This document shows, one piece after another, positions 44,761-53,784 of a stretch of DNA of 64,000 bases. The stretch spans positions 4,188,001-4,252,000 of the forward strand of contig NZ_CP083546.1 in the NCBI RefSeq assembly GCF_025144145.1, written 5' to 3'. The translations under genes were made by a program, and so were the position numbers. The notes beneath the pieces were generated by a model. It made no database searches. It was not told where the DNA came from and saw nothing but the letters and a program-made list of their open reading frames with translations. This DNA is from Leisingera sp. M658. GTDB taxonomy: Bacteria; Pseudomonadota; Alphaproteobacteria; Rhodobacterales; Rhodobacteraceae. Position 1 is the stretch's first letter. The number at the start of each line of letters is the position of its first letter.

Positions 44761-45627
44761 ATGGCAGGTTATGACGACCGCGACGGTGTGATCTGGATGG
44801 ATGGGGGGCTGGTCGACTGGCGGGATGCAAAGGTGCATATCCTGACCCATGCGATGCATTATGCCTCCTCGGTGTTTGAAGGGGAGCGCGCCTACAACGG
44901 CAAGATCTTCAAAAGCCGTGAACATTCCGAGCGCCTGATAGCTTCCGCCGAGGCGCTGGACATGCCGATGCCCTATACCGTCGATCAGATCGAGGCGGCC
45001 AAGGATGAGGCGCTCAAGGCTTCCGGCCTGCAGGACGCCTATGTGCGGGCGCTGGTCTGGCGCGGTTCCGGCGATGATATGGGTGTGGCCTCGGCTGCCA
45101 ACCCGGTGCGGATGGCGATCGCGGTCTGGGGCTGGGGCGCCTACTATGGCGATGCCAAGATGCAGGGCGCCAAGCTGGCGATTGCCGAATGGAAACGCCC
45201 GTCGCCCGAAACCATCCCGGTTCATGCCAAGGCGGCAGGTCTTTACATGATCTGCACCATTTCCAAACACAAAGCGACCGCGCAGGGTTGCTCGGACGCG
45301 CTGTTCATGGACTGGCGCGGTTATGTGGCCGAGGCAACCGGCGCCAACATCTTTTTCGTGAAAGATGGCGAAGTGCACACGCCGCTCGCGGATTGCTTCC
45401 TTAACGGCATTACCCGCCAGACCGTGATCGGCATGCTCAAAGATAAGGGCATCACCGTGCATGAACGCCGGATCATGCCGGAGGAGATGGAAGAATTCGA
45501 ACAGTGCTGGCTGACCGGCACCGCCGCCGAGGTGACTCCGGTCGGCGAGATCGGCCCGTATAAATTCGAGGTCGGCGCCCTCACCCGCGAGATTGCCGAG
45601 GATTACGAGAAACTGGTCCGCGCGTAA
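44761..45627 (+). CDS. ilvE: Branched-chain amino-acid aminotransferase
   Basis: IlvE is the PLP enzyme that performs the last step of Leu, Ile and Val synthesis. The 288-residue protein of fold type IV starts MAGYDDRDGVIWMDGGLVDW and has HAMHYASSVFEGERAYNG (about residues 31-48) and the catalytic Lys in VHAKAAGLYMICTISKHK (about 157-174). The C-terminal CWLTGTAAEVTPVGEIG is the class-IV signature region. AGGAGAG precedes the ATG. A terminator follows. Confidence 0.95.
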   Translation: MAGYDDRDGVIWMDGGLVDWRDAKVHILTHAMHYASSVFEGERAYNGKIFKSREHSERLIASAEALDMPMPYTVDQIEAAKDEALKASGLQDAYVRALVWRGSGDDMGVASAANPVRMAIAVWGWGAYYGDAKMQGAKLAIAEWKRPSPETIPVHAKAAGLYMICTISKHKATAQGCSDALFMDWRGYVAEATGANIFFVKDGEVHTPLADCFLNGITRQTVIGMLKDKGITVHERRIMPEEMEEFEQCWLTGTAAEVTPVGEIGPYKFEVGALTREIAEDYEKLVRA

Positions 45628-45649
45628 ACGTACCTCACTTCCGGACTGA

Positions 45650-45680
45650 AAACCCCCGCCTGCGAGCGGGGGTTTGTTTT
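45650..45680 (+). terminator. Rho-independent terminator after ilvE
   Basis: A ten-base stem AAACCCCCGC/GCGGGGGTTT (45650-45659, 45666-45675) with a six-base loop, followed by GTTTT. Confidence 0.92.
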
Positions 45681-46095
45681 GCCGCCGCTGAGCCGACCTG
45701 AAAACAGCAGCTGGAAGAGGCGGCCCCCATTGATGCGCACCCGCGGCAGTCAGAACCGGCCGGAAATCCGCGATTGATCATGAACAGTTAAAATACTGCC
45801 TTCACGGCGGCATAACGGTTCCGGATATGGTGACAATTGTCCGCGACCCTAGCAGGGATGCCGTGGACAAGGTGTTTCAAAGTGCTGAATACCACACCTT
45901 GAGGGAGATCCGGGAACGGATGTTTTTTAAACTATCAAATCGGTATTGTTGAAACCTAGCATCTGATCCGTGGCCACTGGGCAGGCGGCGGACCTGCTGG
46001 CCGTGCCTGTGCTGTGGCTTGGCGATCCGTTCAATTTTCCTTGCAGTTCGTCCTGAACCGTGGACGCCGGATGCCGTGTGCTTATCATAGGCGGC
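45681..46095. other. Intergenic region upstream of the AraC-type gene
   Basis: About 415 bases with no gene I can support. It contains the leader of the following regulator and some AT-rich patches (45,780-45,960). No RNA gene, repeat or clear promoter was recognised. Confidence 0.5.
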
Positions 46096-47055
46096 ATGTT
46101 GGACCTGCTCAGCGATATCCTCACCCGGCTTTCCCTCAAAGGGACGCTCTATTTCCGTACCTCTTTTACACCGCCTTTCGGGATCCAAGTGCCGCCGTTC
46201 GAAAACGTGGCACGGTTCCATTTTGTGCAACGCGGAGAGTTGAAGCTGCATGTGCCCGCCACCGGCGAAACTCTGCGGTTGAAACAGGGCGATTTGGTGC
46301 TGATCCCGCATGGTGCGGCCCATATGCTTTTGTGCAACGAAGTGCAGCCGTTGGACGCCCTGCCGCTTGACCGGGTGCTGGAGGACGCCGGTTATGACGG
46401 TGGCGGGGTGCTGGTTTACGGCGGTGCTGATGAAGGGCGCGATACCCAGCTGATCTGCGGCCATTTTTCGTTCGCGGGTGTGCCGGCGCGGCGCGGCACC
46501 GGGCATATGCTGATCGACCGGTTGCCGCCCTTTATTGTGATCGAGAACTACGGCGAGGAAGCCGGCGCCTGGATTGAGGCGACCCTGCGGATGATCGGAT
46601 CCGAGGTGCATGGCGCCCGCATAGGCGGCGACCTGATTGCGCTGAAACTGTCAGAGGTGCTGTTTGCCCAGGCGATCCGCGCTTATCTGGAGCATCAAAG
46701 CCCCAGCGGCTCGGCGCTGGCGGGCTTTGCCGATCCGCGGATTTCGCGGGCGCTGACTGCGTTTCACCAGTCCCCGGCACAGGAGTGGAGCGTCGAAGGC
46801 CTGGCCCGCGAGGCCGGCATGTCGCGCACCGCCTTTGCCCAGGAGTTCACCGCCAAGATGGAGGTGACACCGATGCAGTATCTGACCGGTTGGCGGATGC
46901 AGATCGCCTGCCAGGGGTTGACGGAACAAGGGTTGAGTGTTGCCGATGCTGCTGAGGTTGCCGGCTATGCCTCCGAGGCAGCGTTTTCCCGTGTGTTCCG
47001 CAAGCAGGTGGGGATTTCGCCGGCGGCCTACCGGCAGCAGCATGCAGCCGCTTGA
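46096..47055 (+). CDS. AraC-family regulator with cupin-type sensor domain
   Basis: 319 residues. The N-terminal half is a cupin_6-like effector domain: PPFENVARFHFVQRGELKLH (about residues 33-52), then LVLIPHGAAHMLL. The C-terminal AraC domain has WSVEGLAREAGMSRTAFAQE (about 231-250) and LSVADAAEVAGYASEAAFSR (about 281-300). I choose the ATG at 46096 over a GTG 12 codons earlier. It precedes a small membrane-protein gene on the same strand, a likely target. Confidence 0.87.
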   Translation: MLDLLSDILTRLSLKGTLYFRTSFTPPFGIQVPPFENVARFHFVQRGELKLHVPATGETLRLKQGDLVLIPHGAAHMLLCNEVQPLDALPLDRVLEDAGYDGGGVLVYGGADEGRDTQLICGHFSFAGVPARRGTGHMLIDRLPPFIVIENYGEEAGAWIEATLRMIGSEVHGARIGGDLIALKLSEVLFAQAIRAYLEHQSPSGSALAGFADPRISRALTAFHQSPAQEWSVEGLAREAGMSRTAFAQEFTAKMEVTPMQYLTGWRMQIACQGLTEQGLSVADAAEVAGYASEAAFSRVFRKQVGISPAAYRQQHAAA

Positions 47056-47198
47056 ATGACATCCAAGGCCGGATCTCTGAACGATCTGCAAGATATGCGA
47101 GATTATCTGAAATTCACCGTTCGATCTGTGTAAGGCAACCTGGGGTCAGAGCCGCCAAGGACGCGGCTAGGATTTTCTCAGTAACAAGGATCTGACCC

Positions 47199-47570
47199 AT
47201 GCCTTTGCGTTTCGTGACCCGTACCATCCATGCCTATCTCGATTACCCTGTGGCCATTGCCCTGATGGGGCTGCCGTTCCTGCTGGGCCTCGGCGAAAGC
47301 AACCCGCTGGCGTTGTGGCTGTCGGTGGCAACTGGCATCGCTGCCTTTGTCCTGACGGTGCTGACCGACCACCACCTGGGTTTGATTCGGGTGCTGCCCT
47401 ACAAGTTGCATCTGACGGTTGATCTGATTGTCGGTCTCACCTTTCTGGCGGCACCGTTTCTCTTTGGTTTTGCCGGGCTGGACGCAGCCTTCTATCTGTT
47501 GAACGGGGCTGCGGTTCTGGCAGTGATCTCGCTCAGCGCGCCGGAAGGGGCTGAGACGGCCTCGGCCTGA
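47199..47570 (+). CDS. Small four-segment membrane protein (SPW-repeat-like)
   Basis: 123 residues with about four hydrophobic segments in two similar halves: YPVAIALMGLPFLLGLGESN and LTVDLIVGLTFLAAPFLFGF. The duplicated pattern resembles SPW-repeat membrane proteins. GG followed by ATCTGACCC precedes the ATG. Function is unknown. Position suggests control by the adjacent AraC-type regulator. Confidence 0.68.
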   Translation: MPLRFVTRTIHAYLDYPVAIALMGLPFLLGLGESNPLALWLSVATGIAAFVLTVLTDHHLGLIRVLPYKLHLTVDLIVGLTFLAAPFLFGFAGLDAAFYLLNGAAVLAVISLSAPEGAETASA

Positions 47571-47573
47571 GAT

Positions 47574-48410
47574 CTACTGGCGCAGCAGCCAGTCGACAAC
47601 TGCTTTGGCCCGGCCCTTTTGGCTGGGCCAAAGCACATAGAACCCTTGGTCCCCCTGGCGTGGGGCTTGCCACAGGATCCGGAGCGGCTGGGTGCCCAGG
47701 AAAATCCGTGGCACCAGCGCAATGCCCTGGCCATTCATCGCGGCATCCATCGCCAGCGCGGTTTGATTGAAATGCAGAATCCGCCCCGTTGCCGCCAGGC
47801 CTTCTTGCCGCAGCAGCAGGTCCCAGTGCCGGTGCCCGTCCTGGATCAGGGTTTGTGTCGCAAAACTGGCAAGTTCGGGCTGTTTATCGTTAGTTAGAGC
47901 CACATCTTCATTGGCCACCGCCACCAGATCCACCAGCGAAAGGAGGGCGGAATTCAGTCCGCTTTCCTGCGGTTTGCCGCCCTGGCGGATGGCGATGTCG
48001 ATGCCGTCCCGATTGAAATCGGTCAGGTTTTCCTCCGCCACCACCCGCAGTTCGATGTCCGGATGCGCGGCCTCGAACTCCGGCAGCCGCGGCACCAGCC
48101 ATTTCGACGCAAAGGACGGCGGCACCGAAAGCGTCACACGCTGCACCGCCGGTGCCAGCTTGTCGGTGGCATCGTGAATCAGTTCCAGAGCCTGCCTGAC
48201 CGGCGCGTGATAGCTGCGCCCGGTATCGGTCAGGTTCAGCCCGCGCGCGTGGCGGCGGAACAGCTTGTGGCCCAGGTCCGCCTCCAGCCTGCGCACCTGC
48301 TGGGCCACAGCGCCCTGGGTCAAGTGCAGTTCTTCAGCCGCCCGGCCGAAATTCAGGTGTCGGGCGGCGGCGTCAAACATCCGCAGGGCATTGAGGTTAG
48401 GCAGGCGCAT
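47574..48410 (-). CDS. LysR-family regulator (GcvA-like)
   Basis: 278 residues. The winged helix-turn-helix NALRMFDAAARHLNFGRAAE (about residues 7-26) with LTQGAVAQQVRRLEADLGHK is close to GcvA-type LysR proteins. The effector domain follows with LSVPPSFASKWLVPRLPEFE. It is divergent from an SDR gene (gap about 100 bases), which is its likely target. Confidence 0.9.
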   Translation of the reverse strand: MRLPNLNALRMFDAAARHLNFGRAAEELHLTQGAVAQQVRRLEADLGHKLFRRHARGLNLTDTGRSYHAPVRQALELIHDATDKLAPAVQRVTLSVPPSFASKWLVPRLPEFEAAHPDIELRVVAEENLTDFNRDGIDIAIRQGGKPQESGLNSALLSLVDLVAVANEDVALTNDKQPELASFATQTLIQDGHRHWDLLLRQEGLAATGRILHFNQTALAMDAAMNGQGIALVPRIFLGTQPLRILWQAPRQGDQGFYVLWPSQKGRAKAVVDWLLRQ

Positions 48411-48512
48411 CCGGGTCAGCCAGTAGTTTTCCTACAGTCTGGCGCGATGAGACATGATTGGTCAAGCGGCGATTGAACCGACATCCTTGGGGCCAAGCAA
48501 AGGAGTTCTAAA

Positions 48513-49211
48513 ATGACCAAAGTTGCACTTTTCACCGCTGCAGGCAGCGGCATGGGCGCAGACGCTGCCCGCCATCTTCACGAGCAGGGATATGAGGTCG
48601 CGATCCTGTCTTCATCCGGCAAGGGCGAGGCCTTGGCAAAGGAGCTGGGCGGGATTGGGCATACAGGCTCTAATCGGGAGCAAAGCGACCTTCAGGCGCT
48701 GGTGGACAAGGCGATGGATCGCTGGGGCCGCATCGATGTGCTGGTAAATTCAGCGGGCCACGGCCCTAAGGGCGACATCATGGAAATCAGCGATGACGAC
48801 TGGCATCTGGGGATGGAATTCTACCTGATGAACGTGATCCGCCCGGCGCGTCTGGTGGCACCCATCATGGTGGCACAGGGCGAGGGATCGATCATCAACA
48901 TATCGACTTTTGCGGTGTTTGAACCCGATCCGCTGTTCCCGACCTCCGGTGTGTTCCGGGCCGGTCTGGCGAGCTTTACCAAACTGTTTGCCGACAAATT
49001 CGCCGCCCAAGGCGTGCGGATGAACAATGTGCTGCCGGGTTTCATCAACAGCCTGGCCGAAACCGAGGATCGCAAGGCCCGCATTCCGATGGGCCGTTAC
49101 GGCACCTCGCGTGAGATTTCTGCGCTGATTGCCTATCTGGCTTCGGAAGATGCCGCTTATACAACTGGCCAGAACATCCGCGTCGACGGGGGATTGACCC
49201 GTGCAGTCTAA
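48513..49211 (+). CDS. SDR-family protein with altered catalytic residues
   Basis: 232 residues of classical SDR length. The N-terminal TAAGSGMGADAARHL replaces the usual TGxxxGIG, NSAGHGP corresponds to NNAG, and the catalytic Ser region INISTFAVFEP is present. Where YxxxK should stand, the sequence is SGVFRAGLASF: the Tyr position is Ser and the Lys position is Arg. The C-terminal GQNIRVDGGLTRAV is normal. AGGAG precedes the ATG. Its activity as a reductase is doubtful; a binding or other role is possible. Confidence 0.83.
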   Translation: MTKVALFTAAGSGMGADAARHLHEQGYEVAILSSSGKGEALAKELGGIGHTGSNREQSDLQALVDKAMDRWGRIDVLVNSAGHGPKGDIMEISDDDWHLGMEFYLMNVIRPARLVAPIMVAQGEGSIINISTFAVFEPDPLFPTSGVFRAGLASFTKLFADKFAAQGVRMNNVLPGFINSLAETEDRKARIPMGRYGTSREISALIAYLASEDAAYTTGQNIRVDGGLTRAV

Positions 49212-49455
49212 CGCTCAGGTCCTGCCCGGAAATACCGAGGTCAATCCGGCCTTTTTATTGAAATGGGCCGCGTCCATCGTACAGATCCTTGGCTATTCTG
49301 CCACCGCTTGGGGGCTTCACCCCTGGAACATCTATCTGTTCCTGGCCGGGCTAACAGGATGGTTCCTGGTTGGCGTTTTGTGGAATGACAGGGCAATTAT
49401 GCTGATCCATGCTGTAGCGCTTGGCGCGATGATTGCAGGTATTTGGTCAAGTTAG
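49201..49455 (+). CDS. Small membrane protein overlapping the SDR gene
   Basis: 84 residues starting at the GTG at 49201, 11 bases inside the end of the SDR gene. After a polar start (QSNAQVLPGNTEVNP) there are two to three hydrophobic segments: LLKWAASIVQILGYSATAWG, IYLFLAGLTGWFLVGVLW and IMLIHAVALGAMIAGIW. The overlap implies translational coupling with the SDR. I recognise no function. Confidence 0.7.
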   Translation: MQSNAQVLPGNTEVNPAFLLKWAASIVQILGYSATAWGLHPWNIYLFLAGLTGWFLVGVLWNDRAIMLIHAVALGAMIAGIWSS

Positions 49456-49461
49456 AGCCAA

Positions 49462-50397
49462 TTATCCGCCCTTGGGATCAATCATCGGCTTAGCCTTGCC
49501 GCGCTGCAGGCCAAGCCGGTGCTCGCGCCAGATCACCAGAACATTGCCGGCAATGACCAGCGCTGCACCGGCAAGCATCACCAGCGTCGGCCATTCTTCG
49601 AACCAGACATAGCCAATGACGATTGCAAAAATCATTGAGGCATAGTCATAGGGCGCCAGCATCGACGCAGGCGCAAAGCGGTAAGATGAGGTGACCAGGA
49701 TTTGCGCCACCCCGCCAACTATCCCGGCGCCGACCAGCAGTGCGGCAGTTTGTGCATCCGGCATGACCCAGCCGAACGGCGCGGTGAGCAGCGCCAGAGC
49801 AGAGGCGGTCAGCGAGAAATAGAACACGATCGCCGCGGTGTGTTCCGATTGCACCATGCGGCGGATGTGGATCTGCACAAAGCCGCGGGCCACCGTCGCC
49901 CCGACCACCAGCAGCACGCCCAGCATGGCGCCGTCGCTCATATCCCCGCCAAGCCGCGGCCAGATCATGATCATCACGCCCAGCAAACCGAGCGCCACTG
50001 CGGAAATCCGCACCAACCGGATCGTCTCTCCCAATAACAGCGCCGCCAGAATCAGGGTGAAGATCGGCGTGGCATAGCCGATGGCGGTGACCTCGGGCAG
50101 CGGCAACAGTGCCAGTCCCATGAAGGTCATCCCCATTGCCGACGTTCCAACAAGGCCGCGCCACACGTGAAACATCGGCTTTTGGGTGATCAGCCCGTGC
50201 CGCAATTCTCCGCGCATGGACAGCCAGACCACAATCACTGGAATTGCAAAAAACGACCGGAAAAACACCGCTTCCCCTGCTGGCACATGCTCTGATGTCG
50301 CCTTGATGATCCCGGACAGAGCGGTGAACAGGGCAATTGCTGTCACCTTCAGGAGGATCGCCAGCATAGGCCGATGCGATGTTAAGGATTTTGCCAT
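49462..50397 (-). CDS. DMT-superfamily transporter (EamA)
   Basis: 311 residues with about ten membrane segments and two EamA repeats; FFRSFFAIPVIVVWLSMRGE and ALLPLPEVTAIGYATPIFTL are typical of the RhaT/EamA group. It ends six bases from the stop of the convergent small membrane-protein gene. The substrate is unknown. Confidence 0.87.
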   Translation of the reverse strand: MAKSLTSHRPMLAILLKVTAIALFTALSGIIKATSEHVPAGEAVFFRSFFAIPVIVVWLSMRGELRHGLITQKPMFHVWRGLVGTSAMGMTFMGLALLPLPEVTAIGYATPIFTLILAALLLGETIRLVRISAVALGLLGVMIMIWPRLGGDMSDGAMLGVLLVVGATVARGFVQIHIRRMVQSEHTAAIVFYFSLTASALALLTAPFGWVMPDAQTAALLVGAGIVGGVAQILVTSSYRFAPASMLAPYDYASMIFAIVIGYVWFEEWPTLVMLAGAALVIAGNVLVIWREHRLGLQRGKAKPMIDPKGG

Positions 50398-50765
50398 GGC
50401 GTGAACCTGCGCCCATGCGCCGCAAAGATCAATGGTTTGATTTCAGGTGAGGAGAAGGCGCAAATGGCGCCAGTTTAGACGGGAGCCGCCGATACACGAT
50501 GCCAACCACCTGATCCGTCAGGTCACTGCCTATACCGCTCCAATTGCCTTCCCATAAGGCACGAGAACGTGAGGCAGACCGCCGTAGTGAGGAAATGGGC
50601 GGGTGGTTGGCCCGCGTAGCGGCTAAGTGTGAAGCGGTGCATGCAGTTTCCCCCGCCCATGAAGCCGCCGGTCGTATTCAGCGTTGAAAAGGTGTCCGAT
50701 CTGCTAAAAGGCCGCACCGGGGCCGGAGCTCTCGTTCCGCGCAGTACTCAATTCAGGCGGCAGCC
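50398..50765. other. Non-coding region, probable remnant DNA
   Basis: About 370 bases without a supportable gene. A 64-codon frame on the minus strand (50523-50717) lacks a ribosome site and recognisable motifs. Given the decayed transposase 2 kb away, this is likely debris at the edge of the islet, but I could not assign it. Confidence 0.45.
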
Positions 50766-51671
50766 TTAAAGAGTTAGCGCTGATCCTTCGCGCAAAACGT
50801 TCAGCACCGATGGAATGCCTGAGATCGCGTGCGCTTCTATCATCTTAGACACGGGTTCCTGATAGAGCGCGTATGTCGAGTGGTGAGCAGGCAAAATCAG
50901 GCCCGCCTTGAGGAATTCCGCGAATTCGACAGCCTGATGACCAGTCATCGACAACTGGCCCAATGTCCCATTTGTACCAACTGCCCCTATATGAGGTATC
51001 AACAGATCAGGCGCCGGAAACTGTTGAACTGCTGACTGCACCGGCTCTGCCATGAAAGTGTCTCCGGCCCAGTAGATATGGCTCGTCTTGCCGCGAATTG
51101 TCGCTTGCAGCCAGTAACCATTGCCAAGCCCGAGAATGCCGGAAATGCCTGTGTTCAGCGAGTGGACTGCAGGAATAGATGTAATCGAAACCTCTGTATC
51201 GCCCCGTCTGAAGGCGCGGTTTTCTCCGTGGTTCAGTGCCTGAGCTGCAAAGCCCTTTTTGGTGAGGGCGTTCACATCTTGAGCGGAACAGAGGACGGGG
51301 CCGTTGGCGCCAAGCCATGCCTGCGCTTTCTGGTCGAAATGGTCCTCGTGCGCATGGCTGAGCAGCACAACATCGTACTCCCGCACCGCCATGCCTGGAA
51401 ATGATGTAAGCCGTTCGTGCATCTTGATGTTGGGACCTGTGGACAGATCGAACATTTCATTCGGGTCCCCCATCTCAAATGCCTCGGTCCCCTCACCCAG
51501 GCATGGGTCAGTGAGAACACATATATCGCCGATGCGGAGTTCCAGCATCGCGCCTCCAAGCCAGCGGACGGTAATATCAGATGCAGAAATGCCAGCTACG
51601 GAGGAAAGTGGCGTGAGAGCGGCACTTGCTGTGGCGACGGTGCCAAGTTTGAGCAGATCTCTTCTGTGCAT
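50766..51671 (-). CDS. Tat-exported metallo-beta-lactamase-fold hydrolase
   Basis: 301 residues. The N-terminus MHRRDLLKLGTVATASAALT carries a twin-arginine motif and a hydrophobic stretch ending near ASA, so export folded to the periplasm is likely. The mature part is a UlaG-like MBL fold: VLLSHAHEDHFDQKAQ (about residues 105-120) with HxHxDH, SIPAVHS and YWAGDTF for further metal ligands, and a final ILPAHHST. GGAG precedes the ATG at 51671. It is divergent from a LysR gene. The substrate is unknown. Confidence 0.85.
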   Translation of the reverse strand: MHRRDLLKLGTVATASAALTPLSSVAGISASDITVRWLGGAMLELRIGDICVLTDPCLGEGTEAFEMGDPNEMFDLSTGPNIKMHERLTSFPGMAVREYDVVLLSHAHEDHFDQKAQAWLGANGPVLCSAQDVNALTKKGFAAQALNHGENRAFRRGDTEVSITSIPAVHSLNTGISGILGLGNGYWLQATIRGKTSHIYWAGDTFMAEPVQSAVQQFPAPDLLIPHIGAVGTNGTLGQLSMTGHQAVEFAEFLKAGLILPAHHSTYALYQEPVSKMIEAHAISGIPSVLNVLREGSALTL

Positions 51672-51762
51672 TGTCATCTCCTTGTGTTTCTCCGTTGACC
51701 TATTCCAGTTTCTCACCACACATAACCAACGAAATATTGAATTCATTAAACGGATAATCTGA

Positions 51763-52599
51763 ATGGTGTCGGATCTGCGAACCCTGGAAACTTTTGTAGA
51801 AGTAGCTGACTGCCTCAGTTTCGCGGATGCAGGACGCCGCCTCGGGCTGCCTGCCGCGACGGTGACTACAAGAATCAAATCACTTGAAGCCCAGCTCGGT
51901 GTGCGCCTGTTCGACCGCTCGACACGAACAGTCGCCGTGACCGCAGAAGGTCAGATATTTTTGACGCATAGCCAGATAGCTTTGCACGAACTTATGCTGG
52001 CACACCAAGCCGTTGGCGCGGCACAAGAGGCCACCGGGCAGGTACGTGTGTCAATCCCTGCAGCTTTTCCGATGGCACAGTTTGCTGGGATCACCGGCAG
52101 GTTCCGCTCCACCTATCCAGACATCTCAATCAAAGTCTACGTGGATGACCGGCCGGCGTCCTTCATAGAAGACGGGGTCGATTTGGCGTTGCGGGGCGGG
52201 GCGCCTGGAGGCGACGGCCTAATAGCGCGGCATTTGAACGACACGGAAGTCATCTTTGTCGGCCCGCCAGGGCGTCTCGGGGACGACAGCCTTCCGGTGT
52301 TGCGGCCCTTAGAAAAACGTCTTGGAGCTAAGGACAAGCTGAACGGACTTTCCACGCGCTCCTTGCAGCTTTCTCTCGCATTTGTTGCAAGCGGCCAAGC
52401 TCGAGCGTACCTTCCCCGATCGATGTGCGAAGCGGCGTTGGCTGCAGAACAAATGGAAGAAGGGGACGGACCAGACGGGCCGCATGCTCCGCTGCCGCTG
52501 TTTCTTGTTTATCATCACAAGCAACACCAGCCCAAAAGGGTTCAGCTCTTCAAAGATATTCTCATTCAGGAATTATCTACACCGACGCACGAAATCTGA
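51763..52599 (+). CDS. LysR-family transcriptional regulator
   Basis: 278 residues with the LysR helix-turn-helix TLETFVEVADCLSFADAGRR (about residues 7-26) and AATVTTRIKSLEAQLGVRLF, then an effector domain of the CrgA/DhcR-like kind (GQVRVSIPAAFPMAQFAGIT). It is 91 bases from the divergent MBL-fold gene and is its probable regulator. The gene's base composition is lower in GC than the core genes. Confidence 0.87.
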   Translation: MVSDLRTLETFVEVADCLSFADAGRRLGLPAATVTTRIKSLEAQLGVRLFDRSTRTVAVTAEGQIFLTHSQIALHELMLAHQAVGAAQEATGQVRVSIPAAFPMAQFAGITGRFRSTYPDISIKVYVDDRPASFIEDGVDLALRGGAPGGDGLIARHLNDTEVIFVGPPGRLGDDSLPVLRPLEKRLGAKDKLNGLSTRSLQLSLAFVASGQARAYLPRSMCEAALAAEQMEEGDGPDGPHAPLPLFLVYHHKQHQPKRVQLFKDILIQELSTPTHEI

Positions 52600-52680
52600 G
52601 TTTTTGAGCGCCCCTCAAACTGGCGCAAGCCCTGTCATTCAGGTAATTTTGAACCGTTCCACGCCTCCCAAATGGTGCAG

Positions 52681-52718
52681 GACGATTTCGAAGGAACTGC
52701 TGGACATTCGAAATCGTC
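52681..52718. repeat. Perfect 12-bp inverted repeat after the LysR gene
   Basis: GACGATTTCGAA at 52681-52692 and TTCGAAATCGTC at 52707-52718 are exact inverted copies with a 14-base loop. No U-tract follows. It stands about 30 bases before the left end of the IS3 remnant. Confidence 0.7.
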
Positions 52719-52750
52719 AAAGCAAATTGTTTGGATTAGGTCATGTTGAC

Positions 52751-53665
52751 TGACCTGCTCTCCAGAAATGTCCGCGTTTTGACGTTAGCCTGTTCTTCAC
52801 ACGAGGAGACAGACAATGCGGAAAAGCCGATTCAGCGAAGAGCAAGATCATTGGCATCCTGAAGGAACCCCAAGTCGGCATCGGGGCCAGGGAATTGTGC
52901 CGCAAGTACGGCATCCACTGCCCGGCAGGGCAGTGCGCAGCAATGTCCCGAGAGGGGCGATGGCACGTTCTACAAGTTGCGCTCGAAGGATGGCGGCATG
53001 GAGGTGTCAGTGGTCAAACGGCTGACGGCTCTGGAGGCTGAGAACGCACAGCTCAAGAAGTTTCTGGCTGAGCACATGCTGGATGTGGCCACGCTCAAGG
53101 AGATGCTGGGAAAAAACTTCTGAAGCCCGGTGCAAGGTGAAGAGCGGTGGACTGGGCCATGACAGAGAAGAACTGCAACCAGCGGCGGGCCTGTGCCCTC
53201 GCCGGGATTGATCCGCGCGTCTACAGGCGTCGGCCGACCAGGCCTTCGGACACGGAGTTGCGAGAGAGGCTGAAGGAACTGTCCGGTGAACGGCGGCGGT
53301 TCGGTTACCGGCGGCAGCACCTGTTGCTTGGGCGAGAGGGCTGGTAGGTGAACTGGAAGAAACTCTATCGGATCTAACGTGAAGATGGCCTGGCTGTGCG
53401 CAAGCGTGGCGGCCGGAAACGGGCGATTGGCACCCGTGCGCTCATCACTGCCCGGCAGGCGCATGCACAGCATGCTGCCAAAAGGGGCAATCCCGCAAGG
53501 CCCGAACCAAAGATGGTCGTTGGGCTTCGTGTCTGACAGTCTGCCAGACGGGCGCCGTTTCCGGGTTCTGTGCGCCATCGATAACTTCGGCCGGGAGTGC
53601 CTGACCTGCCTGGTCGACACATCGCTATCCGGTCAGCGGGTTGCGCGGGAGCTCGACAAAAACGC
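52751..53665 (+). pseudogene. Decayed IS3-family insertion sequence (orfA and orfB remnants)
   Basis: The left end looks like an IS tip (TGACCTGCTCTCC at 52751). orfA opens MRKSRFSEEQ at 52816, then shifts frame near 52,850 (IIGILKEPQVGIGARELCRK continues in another frame) and again near 52,950. It resumes as TFYKLRSKDGGMEVSVVKRL to a stop near 53,122. orfB begins MTEKNCNQRRACALAGIDPR at 53159, has stops near 53,346 and 53,377 and a further frameshift, and fades after SDSLPDGRRFRVLCAIDNFG...VARELDK. The catalytic DDE segment is missing or altered and no right end is seen. It is dead and truncated. Confidence 0.87.
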
Positions 53666-53784
53666 CCAGGCGCGCGGCTACCATTTTCCTGTCACGACCG
53701 GCCTGACGTTTCAGTTTGCGTTGATCGCGTTTGATTGCCGTGGGCAGTTCACAACCCATACCTTATCCAGACCATTGGCAGGGT

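Noticed and set aside
52751-53784. A complete, active insertion sequence next to fliP
   Set aside because: Both orfs have frameshifts or stops, catalytic residues are missing and no right terminal repeat is seen, so it is a remnant.
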